A DNA stretch of 31,966 nucleotides. It comes from Asterionellopsis glacialis. Taxonomy: Eukaryota; Bacillariophyta; Plagiogrammaphyceae; Rhaphoneidales; Asterionellopsidaceae. The first letter of the stretch is position 1. Each line of letters opens with the position of its first letter. Shown here piece after piece: positions 10,083 through 19,695 of this stretch. Both the position numbers and the translations under genes were made by a program. Under the pieces are notes generated by a model. The model ran no database searches. It saw only the letters and a program-made list of their open reading frames with translations, and had not been told where the DNA came from. The stretch lies in the NCBI GenBank assembly GCA_014885115.2, contig WKLE02000125.1:12270-44235 (forward strand), in the 5' to 3' direction.

Positions 10083-10671
10083 TTGTTGTTGTTGTTGTGC
10101 CTCAGCTAAATCCCTTATATTGTCAGGCACTTGCTTCGGATGTATAAAGTCCAAAACTGCTTCTGATCTCAAACTTTAAATGTATCATTGGCAACAACAA
10201 ACAACAACAACACAATCACTTCTTTCACTCTTTAATTCAAGGACATCATACACATACAGACATTTCAATTTGATTCAAGGCCTCGGAAAATTGTGGTCTC
10301 GATTCGAACGATCAATCTTGAGCGGAATTCTAGAAAGGAAAAAACAATCAACAAAAGAATAGTTCAAAGGAGGAGCGTAAAAAAAGAGCCTTTCAGCCCC
10401 CCCTTCAGCCATCTCCTTGAAGTCTATTTATTCTCCTGAATCTTCCATATCCATATAATCCTTTCACGAGAATCTAGTTTCTTCAATGGCCAAACAAAAT
10501 GAATCAATCAAACTAATTTGGAATGTGTATGATATTCTTCTTACTTTTTCATTCCATACACTACAATCACGTCTGTGAAGACTTACCTTTTCAGTATGGA
10601 TGACATGTACAAGTCATTCTTGTTGCACCTTTTTATACAGTTTAATTTTGATGCGAAATGCTCAAGGATTT

Positions 10672-11415
10672 TCAAAAAGGGGGTGGTGGTTGTTGATACA
10701 TTAGAGGTGGTCCTTGAGGTGTTGTTGAAGATGGTGCTGGAGAGTGTTGTTGTACGAATCCTGTATTGGTAGAGCCAGAACGAATGGCAGGAGTCATGGT
10801 GGATGAAGCTTGTGGAAAAGTGTTCAAATCATTGGTATTCGTGACAGTCAGAGGAGCCGGTGGAGCAGTCGTAGATGAAGGAGCAGACGGGTAAGTTTCG
10901 GTGGTGGCTGTAGTAGTAGCTCCTCCATTATTATTTACATCATTGGTGGTGATAGGATTTCGTTTACGCCGTTTCCGTCCTAATCTTGATTGGGTTCTCA
11001 TACAGGATTCCAAGGCTTCCGCTTCTTGTGCTTGTCCACTGAGTTTCCCCTCGAGTACTGTTATATTTTTACGCAAATCCGCTCGTGCCCTGAGGGATGT
11101 AACAACAGCTTCGTCCACTTCATTGGAATACGTCAAGGACGTATCAAGTGATGGATTTTGCTGTTTCAATTCAGCTAATTTCGTACGAAATTTATCTGCC
11201 GTACGAAATGCAACGATCGCCGATGATACCACCGGACGCCAAGATCTACGTAATTTTAACGCAGTCATGTCTGCATTTTGATTTTCTTGTGGCACTGCTG
11301 CTGCTGCTGCTGCTTTATCCGATGATGTTGTACCAGGAGTATCCCTGCCAGAGCTACTACTACTGTGTTGTGATGGTGGGACAACCGCGGGTGCACTACC
11401 GCCATAGGTCGCCAT
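10672..11415 (-). CDS. Hypothetical low-complexity protein with a helical core
   Basis: A single open frame of 247 residues, not recognised. Residues 1-48 are Ser/Pro/Ala-rich with a six-Ala run from a GCT repeat. Residues about 50-150 are a charged, helical, possibly coiled-coil segment that begins with a basic patch (LKLRRSWRP) and ends in GRKRRKRN, which could be a nuclear signal. Residues 155-247 are Thr/Ser/Asn/Pro-rich and end in a Pro run. The ordered centre flanked by disordered tails suggests a nuclear or scaffold protein, but this is inference. The gene is divergent from the Mpv17-like gene with a 531-bp spacer. It is probably real because it has an ATG start, a continuous frame and a helical centre, yet chance expansion of low-complexity coding sequence cannot be excluded. 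Confidence 0.55.
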   Translation of the reverse strand: MATYGGSAPAVVPPSQHSSSSSGRDTPGTTSSDKAAAAAAVPQENQNADMTALKLRRSWRPVVSSAIVAFRTADKFRTKLAELKQQNPSLDTSLTYSNEVDEAVVTSLRARADLRKNITVLEGKLSGQAQEAEALESCMRTQSRLGRKRRKRNPITTNDVNNNGGATTTATTETYPSAPSSTTAPPAPLTVTNTNDLNTFPQASSTMTPAIRSGSTNTGFVQQHSPAPSSTTPQGPPLMYQQPPPPF

Positions 11416-11946
11416 CTTTTAATAAGTGATCGGGCTGTGTTGCGACCGACAGCCGACAGAGCGGCTCAACTAATTTATGGACTGTCACGGATCAGCTGTG
11501 CTTTTTTGGAACGGTGTTTGGAATCAACCGATCTTTTTTCAATGTGTGCTGCTTTGAATGCTCAGGATGCTTGCGTTCCCACCGCCGCCCGCTACACCGT
11601 GGTGAGAGAACCTCTCGTTGCAAACAATCCTTTCCCGGAGGTGGGCAGACAGAAAGCGTACAACAGCCAGACAAACACTTTCGGTACGTACGATCCTACG
11701 GTATCTTGGATCGCTTCCGATCTTTTTCAAGAAAACACATCATTGACGTCAGCGATGATTGGTGTTTTTGAGTTTTGACATCAAGCCAGTTATCGCTCAT
11801 CATCCTCGCATCTCTTGAATCTCTTTGTTGCCCGATCCTACCGGTACATACCGACTGTCCCAGAGAAGAGGATACATAGACACTGTCCGTGAAAGACACA
11901 ATAGTTGTTGTTTGCATTGGCACTTTTTTGAGTTTTCGTTTCGACC
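11416..11946. other. Divergent intergenic region
   Basis: This lies between the start of the 247-residue hypothetical gene (-) and the Mpv17-like gene (+) and likely contains both promoters. It is more GC-rich than neighbouring spacers. An open frame at 11437-11778 (+) overlaps others in three frames and shows no domain. Near 11448-11461 the sequence CCGACAG occurs twice in a row. Confidence 0.5.
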
Positions 11947-12822
11947 ATGTTACATTCCACACGTCTATTTGTGCTATTGGGTCTCATCTGCCCAACAGTT
12001 GCATTTTCTAGATCATTACCATTTACAAAATTGCAACATGGTCAATACAAAAAAAATAATCAAGTTACCAATCTCAATGCCATGGGAGGAGCAACAACAC
12101 TTTTAACCACCACCAAGTCTAATTTATTTCGTTTCCGTGGTGGACAACAACAAGAAGAGGATAGTAGCACTACTGTGAACACTGAACAACCAAAAGCTGA
12201 TGCTACGTCTCCTTCTAAAGCATCGTTATTAAGTGCTGCACTTGCGTTACCTGCTGGTGGATTAACATCCTTTGGAAAATTCTATGCTGCATCGTTGGAA
12301 TCTTCACCTATTGCTACGAAAAGTGTGACAGCAGGTACTATTTTTGCATTGAGTGATTTTGCAGCTCAACGTTTGGAATCAAGAGGTGGACAAAATGATG
12401 ATGACAAAACACAAATGGATTGGAAACGTACTATTGCATCAGGATTGGTTGGACTCTTATACTTTGGTCCAGCTGCACATGCTTGGTATGGTATGATTTT
12501 CAAAATATTACCAGGAACATCTCTTATTTCCACTCTGCAAAAGGCAACCCTAGGACAAATGTTGTTTGGTCCATCCTTTACATGCATATTCTTTGCTGTA
12601 GCTCTCTTACAAAGTGGATCCTTTACTCTCGGTAATTGGGTCACCAAAATTCGTCAAGATTTACCTGGTGCATGGCTGGCTGGATGTGGATTTTGGCCAT
12701 TGATGGATATTATTAGTTATTCCTTTTTGGATCCACAATGGATCCCACTCTTTATTAATACATGCTCCTTTGTTTGGACTATATACCTAAGTCTTGTATC
12801 GAATCGTTCTAAATCAGAATAA
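11947..12822 (+). CDS. Mpv17/PMP22-family membrane protein, predicted plastid targeted
   Basis: A single-exon gene for 291 residues. Residues 1-19 form a signal peptide, and Val-Ala-Phe at 18-20 matches the plastid import junction of diatoms. A disordered Gln/Thr/Ser-rich stretch follows to about residue 95. The rest (about 100-285) is an Mpv17/PMP22 domain with the expected hydrophobic segments and family landmarks: a first helix FYAASLESSPIATKSVTAG, a central DWKRTIASGLVGLLYFGPAA (KR plus a Gly-rich helix and a His-Trp-Tyr turn), and a C-terminal WPLMDIISYSFLDPQWIP followed by the last membrane helix. Family members form channels or transport-related proteins in inner mitochondrial, peroxisomal or plastid envelope membranes. 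The transported species is unknown. The convergent App1-like gene ends 274 bp downstream. Confidence 0.88.
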   Translation: MLHSTRLFVLLGLICPTVAFSRSLPFTKLQHGQYKKNNQVTNLNAMGGATTLLTTTKSNLFRFRGGQQQEEDSSTTVNTEQPKADATSPSKASLLSAALALPAGGLTSFGKFYAASLESSPIATKSVTAGTIFALSDFAAQRLESRGGQNDDDKTQMDWKRTIASGLVGLLYFGPAAHAWYGMIFKILPGTSLISTLQKATLGQMLFGPSFTCIFFAVALLQSGSFTLGNWVTKIRQDLPGAWLAGCGFWPLMDIISYSFLDPQWIPLFINTCSFVWTIYLSLVSNRSKSE

Positions 12823-13096
12823 AGAAATTAGGACTTACATTCAAGATAAGAGGGATACAATAGCAGGGAGGATACTGGATAATGGAATTTGACAGCGAAT
12901 TGAAGAGTCAAGGATTCAATGGGGTCAAACATTTAATACATGGGGAATCAAATGGCGTAAGGAGACAGTGATAACAAACATAATATCATTTGTAGCGTAA
13001 TAACAACTTTCGTTAGAACCTATATAGGCGTCAACGTCCGTATTTTTTTCAAGAAAGATTTGTTTATTCCTATCATTTTCAATTCAATTTAATGTT

Positions 13097-14013
13097 TTAC
13101 ACTAGTTGAATGTTTAATGTACGGATAGCTTTGGCAATATCCTTTTCCAAATCAACCCATTTATCAGTTGTACGTGGAACATCTTTTAATTTTGCTTCTG
13201 CTGATTTGATAACTCTCGTTAGGGCTTCTCCACTCATCAATCCCAATTCAGTTGCCATGGTAGCTGCACCAACATAGGTACGGAAAAATAATATTGGACG
13301 TCCATTAATGACCTTGGGTGCTGGAATGGGTGGATTTGGTTCATCTGACACTACATGAAGGAATACAGCCTTGACTAATTCAGGATATTCACGCAACATG
13401 GTTTCACCTGCTTCTTGATCTAATTCACCAGTATCACCAACATATACGTACTGTAACAAGAAATAAGACAAAGTCCTCATTAGCTTTGCGTTCCTTTGTA
13501 AAAGAAAAAAGAGAATTACGTAATGCACAATCAATCTTGTCTTACCTGAAGGATTGATCCAGTAGGATCTTGTTCTAACAATCGTTCAAAGTTATTAAAT
13601 TTACGTAATCCCTTCCGATCTTGAATGACCCATTCCGCAACACTTCCATATAGGACAGGCCCTAGTCCCCAACTTTGAATACCTGCCCTTTCTCCTGCTG
13701 TACGGAACGCTACAGCCAATTTCGAACTATCTTTTAGTTCCAATGCAAGTTTAAATTCTTCCGCACGTGCCGTCAAAATAGCAACCTTGGGTGGTGTTAC
13801 GACTTGTTCACCATGTGAATTTTGAAGTGAAAGTTCCAACATGAATTGTGCAACTCCAGGATAAAAATCACCACGTTCATATTGAACATCGATTCCACCC
13901 AAGGCAACACCTGCTACATTCACACCACCACTGCTTTTCAACGTATCATCGACATCACTAATGACTTGTGTAAACTTTGGCATGGAAGAAACAGAACTAC
14001 TCTCTTTGGACAT
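13097..14013 (-). CDS. App1-like phosphatidate phosphatase (HAD-type catalytic domain)
   Basis: Two exons, 14013-13547 (ending at 13546) and 13450-13097, are separated by a 95-bp GT-AG intron in phase 0 and encode about 273 residues. The domain is that of yeast actin-patch protein App1 (DUF2183). It carries the HAD signature DxDxT in ISDVDDTLKSS (D20, D22, T24), motif II ILTAR, a basic segment RKGLRKFNNFERLL and motif IV VGDTGELD. App1 enzymes dephosphorylate phosphatidate to diacylglycerol and affect membrane traffic. The first ATG is at 14013, but the frame stays open upstream through an Arg-coding AGA repeat into the assembly gap at 14047-14080, so the true N-terminus may be missing. Yeast App1 has a long extra N-terminal region that is absent here; the protein could instead be a short catalytic form. 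Confidence 0.85.
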
Positions 14014-14684
14014 GCGTAACAATGTGCTATGTTTTCTTCTTCTTCTNNNNNNNNNNNNNNNNNNNNNNNNNNNNNNNNNNTGAAGTCTTGAAACTCAAGA
14101 CAATAATAACCCAAGTGCAAACACCCAACTTTGGTAGATTCAAAATCATAATTTTAAAAAGAGAGGATCTACACTTTTTCAATAAGCTACTGTTATGTCA
14201 AGAATCTTCACCCGTGCTTCAGGGCGATATGCAATAAGTTATTGTCTTTCTGGGTCTGTGTTGGTGTTCATGTGCATTAGTTTACTTACTGTTAGAAGTT
14301 AGCATCTGCTCTGGTGTGCATCTATCAAAAATCTTCTTGATACAGAGAAATCAAGCAAAATACGTGTCGTTTTCAAGCTCCAGAGCTCGATAAAACTACG
14401 TAGACTAGAGTTGTGTGATCCCAAACTTCAACTTCACACACGATCTGTCAGTCTGTCGCATACACGCATGTCAGATGATGATAGTTTGTGTCACAAAACG
14501 GTAATTTTTGAGGGGAGGAGACCGCTTGCAAACAAAACCTACAGTATCCCCATAGCATACATCCAACGACATCTACAACTATCTGTCAATATCGCAGAGG
14601 CGGTATCTGTGTATGCGTAACGTTGTGTGAATGACTGATTGGTCATTGTTTCTTCCGGCAACTTCCTTCGATTTTTATTTTATC
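14014..14684. other. Divergent intergenic region with assembly gap
   Basis: This lies between the App1-like gene (-) and the second GNAT gene (+). It contains the N run and a (CTT) microsatellite. The only open frames (for example 14411-14620 +) are short and have no domain. Apart from a possible 5' part of the App1-like gene, nothing is recognised. Confidence 0.45.
14047..14080. other. Assembly gap (34 N)
   Basis: Thirty-four N bases follow a TCTTCTTCTTCT repeat. The true length is unknown. The gap falls at the 5' end of the App1-like gene, so its start codon and part of its leader are uncertain. Confidence 0.99.
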
Positions 14685-15491
14685 ATGAAAAGTATCTTTC
14701 TTGCTACGATTGTGTTGGGGTTTTGTATCTTTCATTTAGATGCATTTTTACCACAAACCTACCATCCACGAACCAAGGTAGTGCCACCACCATCAAAGAC
14801 ACAACGATATCATGAACATTTACAACATTTATTAATTTCAAATGAAGCGAATAATAATCAAAATGATGGTGCTTCCTCCTCCACCTCTTCACCACGAAGA
14901 TTAACCCACGACGATATTATATGGAAATTACGTCCACCTCCTGAAACATCCTTGTACCGTAAATTTTTATTACGCATGGGTGCTAATTTAATACGATTAG
15001 ATTGCCAATTAAAAGGTCAAGACCCACCCTTGGTATTATGTCCCAAGGGTGGATCGGCAGTCTTGGAAGCCTATTATCAAAATACCAAAATTGCTAGATT
15101 TGGTATTACCACACAACGTGGACCCAGTGCACCTCCCATTGAAGAAACCGTACAAGACATTTATAATATACAACAATTGCCATTGGGTGGTGTTGGATCG
15201 GGAGCTATCATTTACATGTTTGTTGAACCACCCTATAGATCGAAAGGTGTAGGTGAATTAGCATTAGAGGTCATTGCTGCTATACATGCGGTACAGAATT
15301 GTGACTTTACCATGCTGGTTGCCGATGACAATGGAAGTGGAAAGTTAGTCCAATGGTATGAAACAAATGGATTTACCAAGGCACCTAAATTGCAAAATTT
15401 AATGGGTAGTCCTAATGGACAATTTGGTGTTAGTATGATTGCACCAACCAATAATATGTTATCCACATCATGTCGTATCAAGTGGTGGTAA
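14685..15491 (+). CDS. GNAT-family acetyltransferase, predicted plastid targeted
   Basis: A single-exon gene for 268 residues. I start at the ATG at 14685 because a canonical signal peptide begins there: Met-Lys, a hydrophobic core to residue 16, and Asp-Ala-Phe-Leu-Pro at about 19-23, the plastid import junction. The upstream in-frame ATG at 14631 would bury this signal. A transit-like Ser/Asn-rich stretch follows to about residue 70. The GNAT fold covers about 130-260. Its acetyl-CoA loop is YRSKGVGELALE (184-195), preceded by IIYMFVEPP and followed by LVQWYETNGF, the usual C-terminal strand-helix segment. The substrate is unknown. It is not close in sequence to the other GNAT gene in this window. 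The stop codon begins a TAA/GAA compound microsatellite. Confidence 0.82.
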   Translation: MKSIFLATIVLGFCIFHLDAFLPQTYHPRTKVVPPPSKTQRYHEHLQHLLISNEANNNQNDGASSSTSSPRRLTHDDIIWKLRPPPETSLYRKFLLRMGANLIRLDCQLKGQDPPLVLCPKGGSAVLEAYYQNTKIARFGITTQRGPSAPPIEETVQDIYNIQQLPLGGVGSGAIIYMFVEPPYRSKGVGELALEVIAAIHAVQNCDFTMLVADDNGSGKLVQWYETNGFTKAPKLQNLMGSPNGQFGVSMIAPTNNMLSTSCRIKWW

Positions 15492-15530
15492 TAATAATAA
15501 TAATAATAATAAGAAGAAGAAGAAGAAGAA
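15489..15530. repeat. Compound (TAA)n-(GAA)n microsatellite
   Basis: About eight TAA units starting with the stop codon of the plastid GNAT gene run into about six AAG/GAA units. Successive in-frame TAA triplets give a tandem stop, so length changes would not extend the protein. Confidence 0.9.
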
Positions 15531-16043
15531 CCAAGACGAGAAAAGAAAGCGGATGTGTTGCTTTTGTAGGCCTAGGAGGAAATATTGGAAAATGTGAATG
15601 CAATAGCTATCTAGCAATAGAGTAAGATGTCTTGCTAACCGTCTACTCTATAAAGAAAAGTCTATAAAGTAAAAGAAATATTTTCATTTTTTTATATTGT
15701 TACTGACTGTCAAAAAGTGAAACAAAACCAATGCTCTCCAATATTCATTTAGTTCTGTGAAAAATGGCTTTTGTACTACTATCTATGGTCTGCTTTTCGG
15801 ACGATGTTCGAAGGATTTTGTCATGGTAGCACCAACCTGTGGATTTCCACAGGAAAAAAGAACTCTAAAAGTATTGTTGACTTATTTTGAGTGGTATTTT
15901 TGTAGTTGTTATTATGTTCATAATTTTATGATATGATATTGTAATATTGTTTTGTTTTGCAGAGTGCAGGTCGGTCGTGCGATGGTGTTTGGTATGTTTG
16001 TTTTACGTACGTGTACAAAACTTTCTGTATAAAGTTTTTCTTT
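15492..16043. other. Convergent intergenic region
   Basis: This holds the 3' flanks of the plastid GNAT gene (+) and VPS4 (-). It is AT-rich downstream of the microsatellite. It contains a perfect palindrome at 15836-15853 and no supported gene. An open frame at 15947-16264 (+) is antisense to VPS4 and is discounted. Confidence 0.5.
15836..15853. repeat. Perfect 8-bp-arm palindrome
   Basis: CCTGTGGA and TCCACAGG flank a TT spacer. It lies in a convergent spacer, about 190 bp past the VPS4 stop codon. Possible roles are a hairpin in a 3' UTR or a protein-binding site. Confidence 0.6.
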
Positions 16044-17626
16044 CTACGCACCTTCTTGTCCAAATTGTTTGGTCCATTCTTCAAAACGTTTTAATTCTTC
16101 AGGTGATACCGTCACAATCGAATGATTCAATGCAGTTTCAAAGTCATGGAAACCAACATCAGGTGCTTTTAGTCTGTTTGGTGGGACATCCCACAGTTCC
16201 ATACGTACCGCACCACATCTTTTACATGTATAGTCTTTGCCAGGTTTGTCACTATTCAATTTAGGTGGACAATAGGCACAATTTGGGTATTGTGTACAGG
16301 GTACCAAGAAATTATCTTTATCGGTATAAAATTGTTTGGCACGTTGACAACGTCGGAGGGGTTCCAACAAGGCCTCCTTGACCAATACTTTAATATCACT
16401 ACCGGACGCACCCTCTGTGACTTCTCCTAAACGATCAAAATCATTTTCCGTTAATTCATTAGGCGTATCACCTAAATGTAACTTAACCATGTAGGATCGT
16501 GCTTCCTTTTCTGGCAAAGGTATGTAGACACGTTTTTCAAATCGACGACGAATGGCAGCATCTAACTCCCACGGAACATTCGTTGCACCCAACACGAGGA
16601 CACCACCTTCATTTTTACCTACACCATCCATTTGAACTAAAAATTCAGTTTTAATACGTCGTGCGGAATCGGATTCTCCTTCAGAACGACTCCCACATAA
16701 CGAATCGACTTCATCAATAAATATAATGGCACGTCCACCAGGTGATTCACGTGCCAATTCAAATAAATTACGGACAAGTCGTTCGGATTCACCTTGCCAC
16801 TTGGAAACAAGATCCGCCGACGATACGGAAAAGAAAGTTGAATCTGCTTCTGTGGCAACTGCCTTGGCCAAGTAGGATTTACCTGTTCCCGGCGGTCCAT
16901 ACAATAATATACCCTTGAACGGACGACGTTTGCCCGTAAACAACTGTGGAAAACGGGTTGGCATAATCACAGTCTATTTAATAATAAAATTGTGTTTTTG
17001 GCAATCGTATTTAAACAAAAAAGAACAATTTTTTTTGGATGCGTGTGAGATAATTATTGGATTCTTTGCAATATTCAATACGGACCAAAATGTGCGAATA
17101 AACTTGACTAACTTTGCTCCTGCATCGATCGATCTTTTCTCACGACTTGATGGAAACAACAAAAAATTAAAATGTTCGCGTAAATTCAGTACTACATTGT
17201 ACGTACCTCCTTCAAACTCTCCTTGGCAGCTGTCAACCCTGCCACATCGGACCATTTGACATCGGGCTTTTCCGTCACAATGGCACCACTCAGAGCCCCA
17301 CGTAATCTTGCCTTTTCTTTATCATCATCATCGTCGTCTTTATCATCCTTCGACTTGGTTCCCGTCCCACCTTTACCACCATTTTTATCTAATTCCGCTT
17401 GTTTATTTAAATGATCACGCAATTCTTCGGCTCGTTTCATATATCCTTCGACCCGTTCAATAACAAGTTTTTTACGAGCTTCATTCTTTTCATACTTTAA
17501 CCCTAACGTGAACCGTCCCAAGGCATCACGATACAAACTTAATGCCTTTTCATATTCGCCCTCATTATCCGCTTCAATTGCCTTTGACACAATGTCAATT
17601 GCATCTGGAATAAACTTGTTTTCCAT
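16044..17626 (-). CDS. VPS4: VPS4-type AAA ATPase (ESCRT-III disassembly)
   Basis: Two exons, 17626-17207 and 16973-16044, with a 233-bp GT-AG intron in phase 0, encode 449 residues (about 437 in animals). An MIT domain occupies about 1-75 ([20 protein letters not shown] and a Tyr/Leu-rich three-helix pattern) and binds ESCRT-III tails. A Lys/Asp-rich linker follows. The AAA domain has Walker A GPPGTGKS (166-173), a pore-loop [14 protein letters not shown], Walker B IIFIDE (223-228) and arginine fingers in [15 protein letters not shown]. The C-terminal helix ([15 protein letters not shown]) is present. This protein takes apart ESCRT-III polymers at endosomes and during cell division. The region of the family's beta domain is unusual: it carries C366, C372, C375, C390 and C393, a zinc-ribbon-like arrangement, before the conserved WDVP. 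The family assignment is firm. Confidence 0.95.
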
Positions 17627-18312
17627 GGTGCGGATTTCTGTCTTGTATATTGTGCCGTACCAAGGAAAAATTAATTAAATATGCCAATCCTTCGTCAAGC
17701 TTCTCGAGCTCGCCCGTGCTGTTTCACTCTACTAGCTGTTATGTTAGTTCGCTTTTCGCTCAATACCGACAAGCGTTAGATTTGTCGTGAAAAAAATTCT
17801 TGAAACGCATCGCCAAAGGAAGACGACTCATTCGATTCAAATGTCTCAGTCCCGTGGGCCGACACGGGGGTCCTGGATGTCGCCCGGCAATACTACTACC
17901 GGGGAAAGCTTCTGATCAGGAGTGTATCCTCCATGTTTGGGTCGCGCACTAACGACATACAGACGTCCATCGACCCAATTAGGTAATCAGTCAGCAGGGT
18001 TCTCAATTTTGAATTTGGCCATCACGTTGACCCCCGTGACGCATACAACAACATACCGGTATCTCTTCCCTTGCGGTGATACATTGCGGCCTACATCCGT
18101 CTCTTTCATCTTGCCTGCACAGCAGAGATCGTGGGATCTACTGCATTTTATATTATTGAAATGGCTAATGCTTGTTGCTGATGGTCCTTGTATTTCAGAG
18201 AATATCACCATTATTACCTTTTTCTAATCAAATCAACAAAGAATAAATATAAAAAAGGTACACGTTGGCCTTTCAAGAGATAGATAGATAGAGCACTAAA
18301 TAATAAACTACC
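17627..18312. other. Divergent intergenic region
   Basis: This lies between the start codons of VPS4 (-) and the GYF-domain gene (+) and likely contains both promoters. The middle (about 17840-18000) is relatively GC-rich. Open frames at 17922-18227 (+) and 17987-18211 (-) are mutually antisense and featureless. A short ATAG repeat lies near 18280-18292, just upstream of the GYF-gene start. Confidence 0.5.
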
Positions 18313-19695
18313 ATGACAACCACCAATGGAGCCTCATCTGCTCCTGGCAGTAGTAGTGGTCCACCAAATCGTAGTGTTCGATTTGCTGAAAAGAATGAAA
18401 CTAGGACAATTGTACCACCTCAACAAAGACCACCGAAACGTCCACGTATGGAACGTCCAAATCCAGATGAAGAAGATGACATTGACGATTGGGAAGAAAA
18501 TCATGATCCCGAAGATGAACCCACGGTAAGCTCCAAACAACTTCATCAAGCCAAACGTGCACGTCGTTTAAAACGTGATGGTGGTGAAATGATCGATGAG
18601 GACGACGAAGATATGAATACTACCAGTCAAGTAGGACTAGGTGTTGGTGCTGAAGGTAAAGCTGTGGGGGAAGAAGTTGCTGATGCTACCACAAGTCTTC
18701 TTGCCGAACAAAATCATCCATCCCAAAATCAACAAGAACAAAACAACCGTATTGGGGAGAATGAAATTCCTGTTGAACCCTTTAATTTAGACCAAGAACG
18801 ATCGGATGGAAGTGGATATTTTGTAGGTGATACATACGTATTTCGTAAACATGATACCGAAGAAGAACCGGATGCATGGTTAGAAAGTTTAGATGAACGC
18901 ACCAAAGAAGAAGCCAAGAACAATACTGCATCATCCTCATCAACACCAAGACGAACATTCGAAAATGATAACAACAAGGATGTATCGAAAGGTATGGATA
19001 GTTGGAGTCGTGAACGACTCTATGAAAAGTTAGTATCCTTGATGACAAACAAGGAAACTGTATTAAAAGCTTTGGTACGATATGGAAATTTAATAAAAAT
19101 GGAAAAGAAACAACAACAAAAAGGAATGACGAATGGTGGTAGTAGTACTAACAAGACTGCGGGCAGTGTACCCTCATCCCGAGTACAAACATCATTGGAT
19201 ACTTTGACAGAAGCATCGAATGCATTATTACTCAAGGGTGATGTAGACATCTATGAAAAAACCAAAACTGATTTACTACTTGCCGTATTACCGCTCAAAT
19301 CACCACAAGAACCTACTAGTATGGAAAGTAATCAGGGTACGACTACTGCTGCTGCAAATACCCCAACTATACAATGGGAATACAAAGGGAATCAAGATGG
19401 ACAGATTCATGGACCGTTTGGAACAGAACAAATGAAATCATGGACCGAGGCTGGATACTTTATTGGGGCACAAGCTGTACAAATACGTACAGTAAAAACA
19501 TTGCCAGCATCGGATAGTAAAAAAAGTAATGGGGACACCAAACCATCAGTAGATGATCTGTTATCTGACATTATGGATGATGATGATGATGATGATGATG
19601 GTGGTGGCGGCGGCGACAAAGACAAGAACGTTCAAACACAGCAACATGGAGAATGGCAGTCATCGAATGATGTAAACTTCTCTTCATTTTTATAA
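18313..19695 (+). CDS. GYF-domain U5 snRNP protein, CD2BP2/Lin1 (U5-52K) type
   Basis: A single-exon gene for 460 residues. The C-terminal GYF domain starts at W355 and shows the family pattern W-x-Y ... GPF ... M-x-x-W-x-x-x-GYF (W355, G381-Y382-F383). GYF domains bind proline-rich peptides. The N-terminal half is acidic with Arg/Lys-rich patches (RPPKRPRMERP, KRARRLKRDGGEM), as in CD2BP2/Lin1, the 52-kDa component of the U5 small nuclear ribonucleoprotein that leaves before spliceosome activation. The DAWLESLDE and YEKLVSLMTNKETVLKAL segments also fit that family. A run of eight Asp and five Gly near residues 418-430 comes from a GAT/GGT repeat. Function in the nucleus during tri-snRNP assembly follows from family knowledge, not from any other feature here. 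Confidence 0.88.
   Translation: MTTTNGASSAPGSSSGPPNRSVRFAEKNETRTIVPPQQRPPKRPRMERPNPDEEDDIDDWEENHDPEDEPTVSSKQLHQAKRARRLKRDGGEMIDEDDEDMNTTSQVGLGVGAEGKAVGEEVADATTSLLAEQNHPSQNQQEQNNRIGENEIPVEPFNLDQERSDGSGYFVGDTYVFRKHDTEEEPDAWLESLDERTKEEAKNNTASSSSTPRRTFENDNNKDVSKGMDSWSRERLYEKLVSLMTNKETVLKALVRYGNLIKMEKKQQQKGMTNGGSSTNKTAGSVPSSRVQTSLDTLTEASNALLLKGDVDIYEKTKTDLLLAVLPLKSPQEPTSMESNQGTTTAAANTPTIQWEYKGNQDGQIHGPFGTEQMKSWTEAGYFIGAQAVQIRTVKTLPASDSKKSNGDTKPSVDDLLSDIMDDDDDDDDGGGGGDKDKNVQTQQHGEWQSSNDVNFSSFL

Larger units (their letters stand above)
9580..10671. other. Convergent intergenic region with repeats and hairpins
   Basis: This is the 3' flank of the GNAT gene (+) and of the 247-residue hypothetical gene (-). 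Open frames here (9765-9974 -, 10180-10362 +, 10575-10772 +) are short and featureless. It contains two inverted repeats (9789-9806 and 10059-10082), a TTG run at about 10083-10098 and a CAA run at about 10191-10210. No RNA gene is recognised. Confidence 0.5.

Noticed and set aside
11437..11778. 113-codon plus-strand frame upstream of the Mpv17-like gene
   Set aside because: Other frames across the same bases are equally open, and no domain or signal is visible. It probably lies in promoter or 5' UTR sequence.
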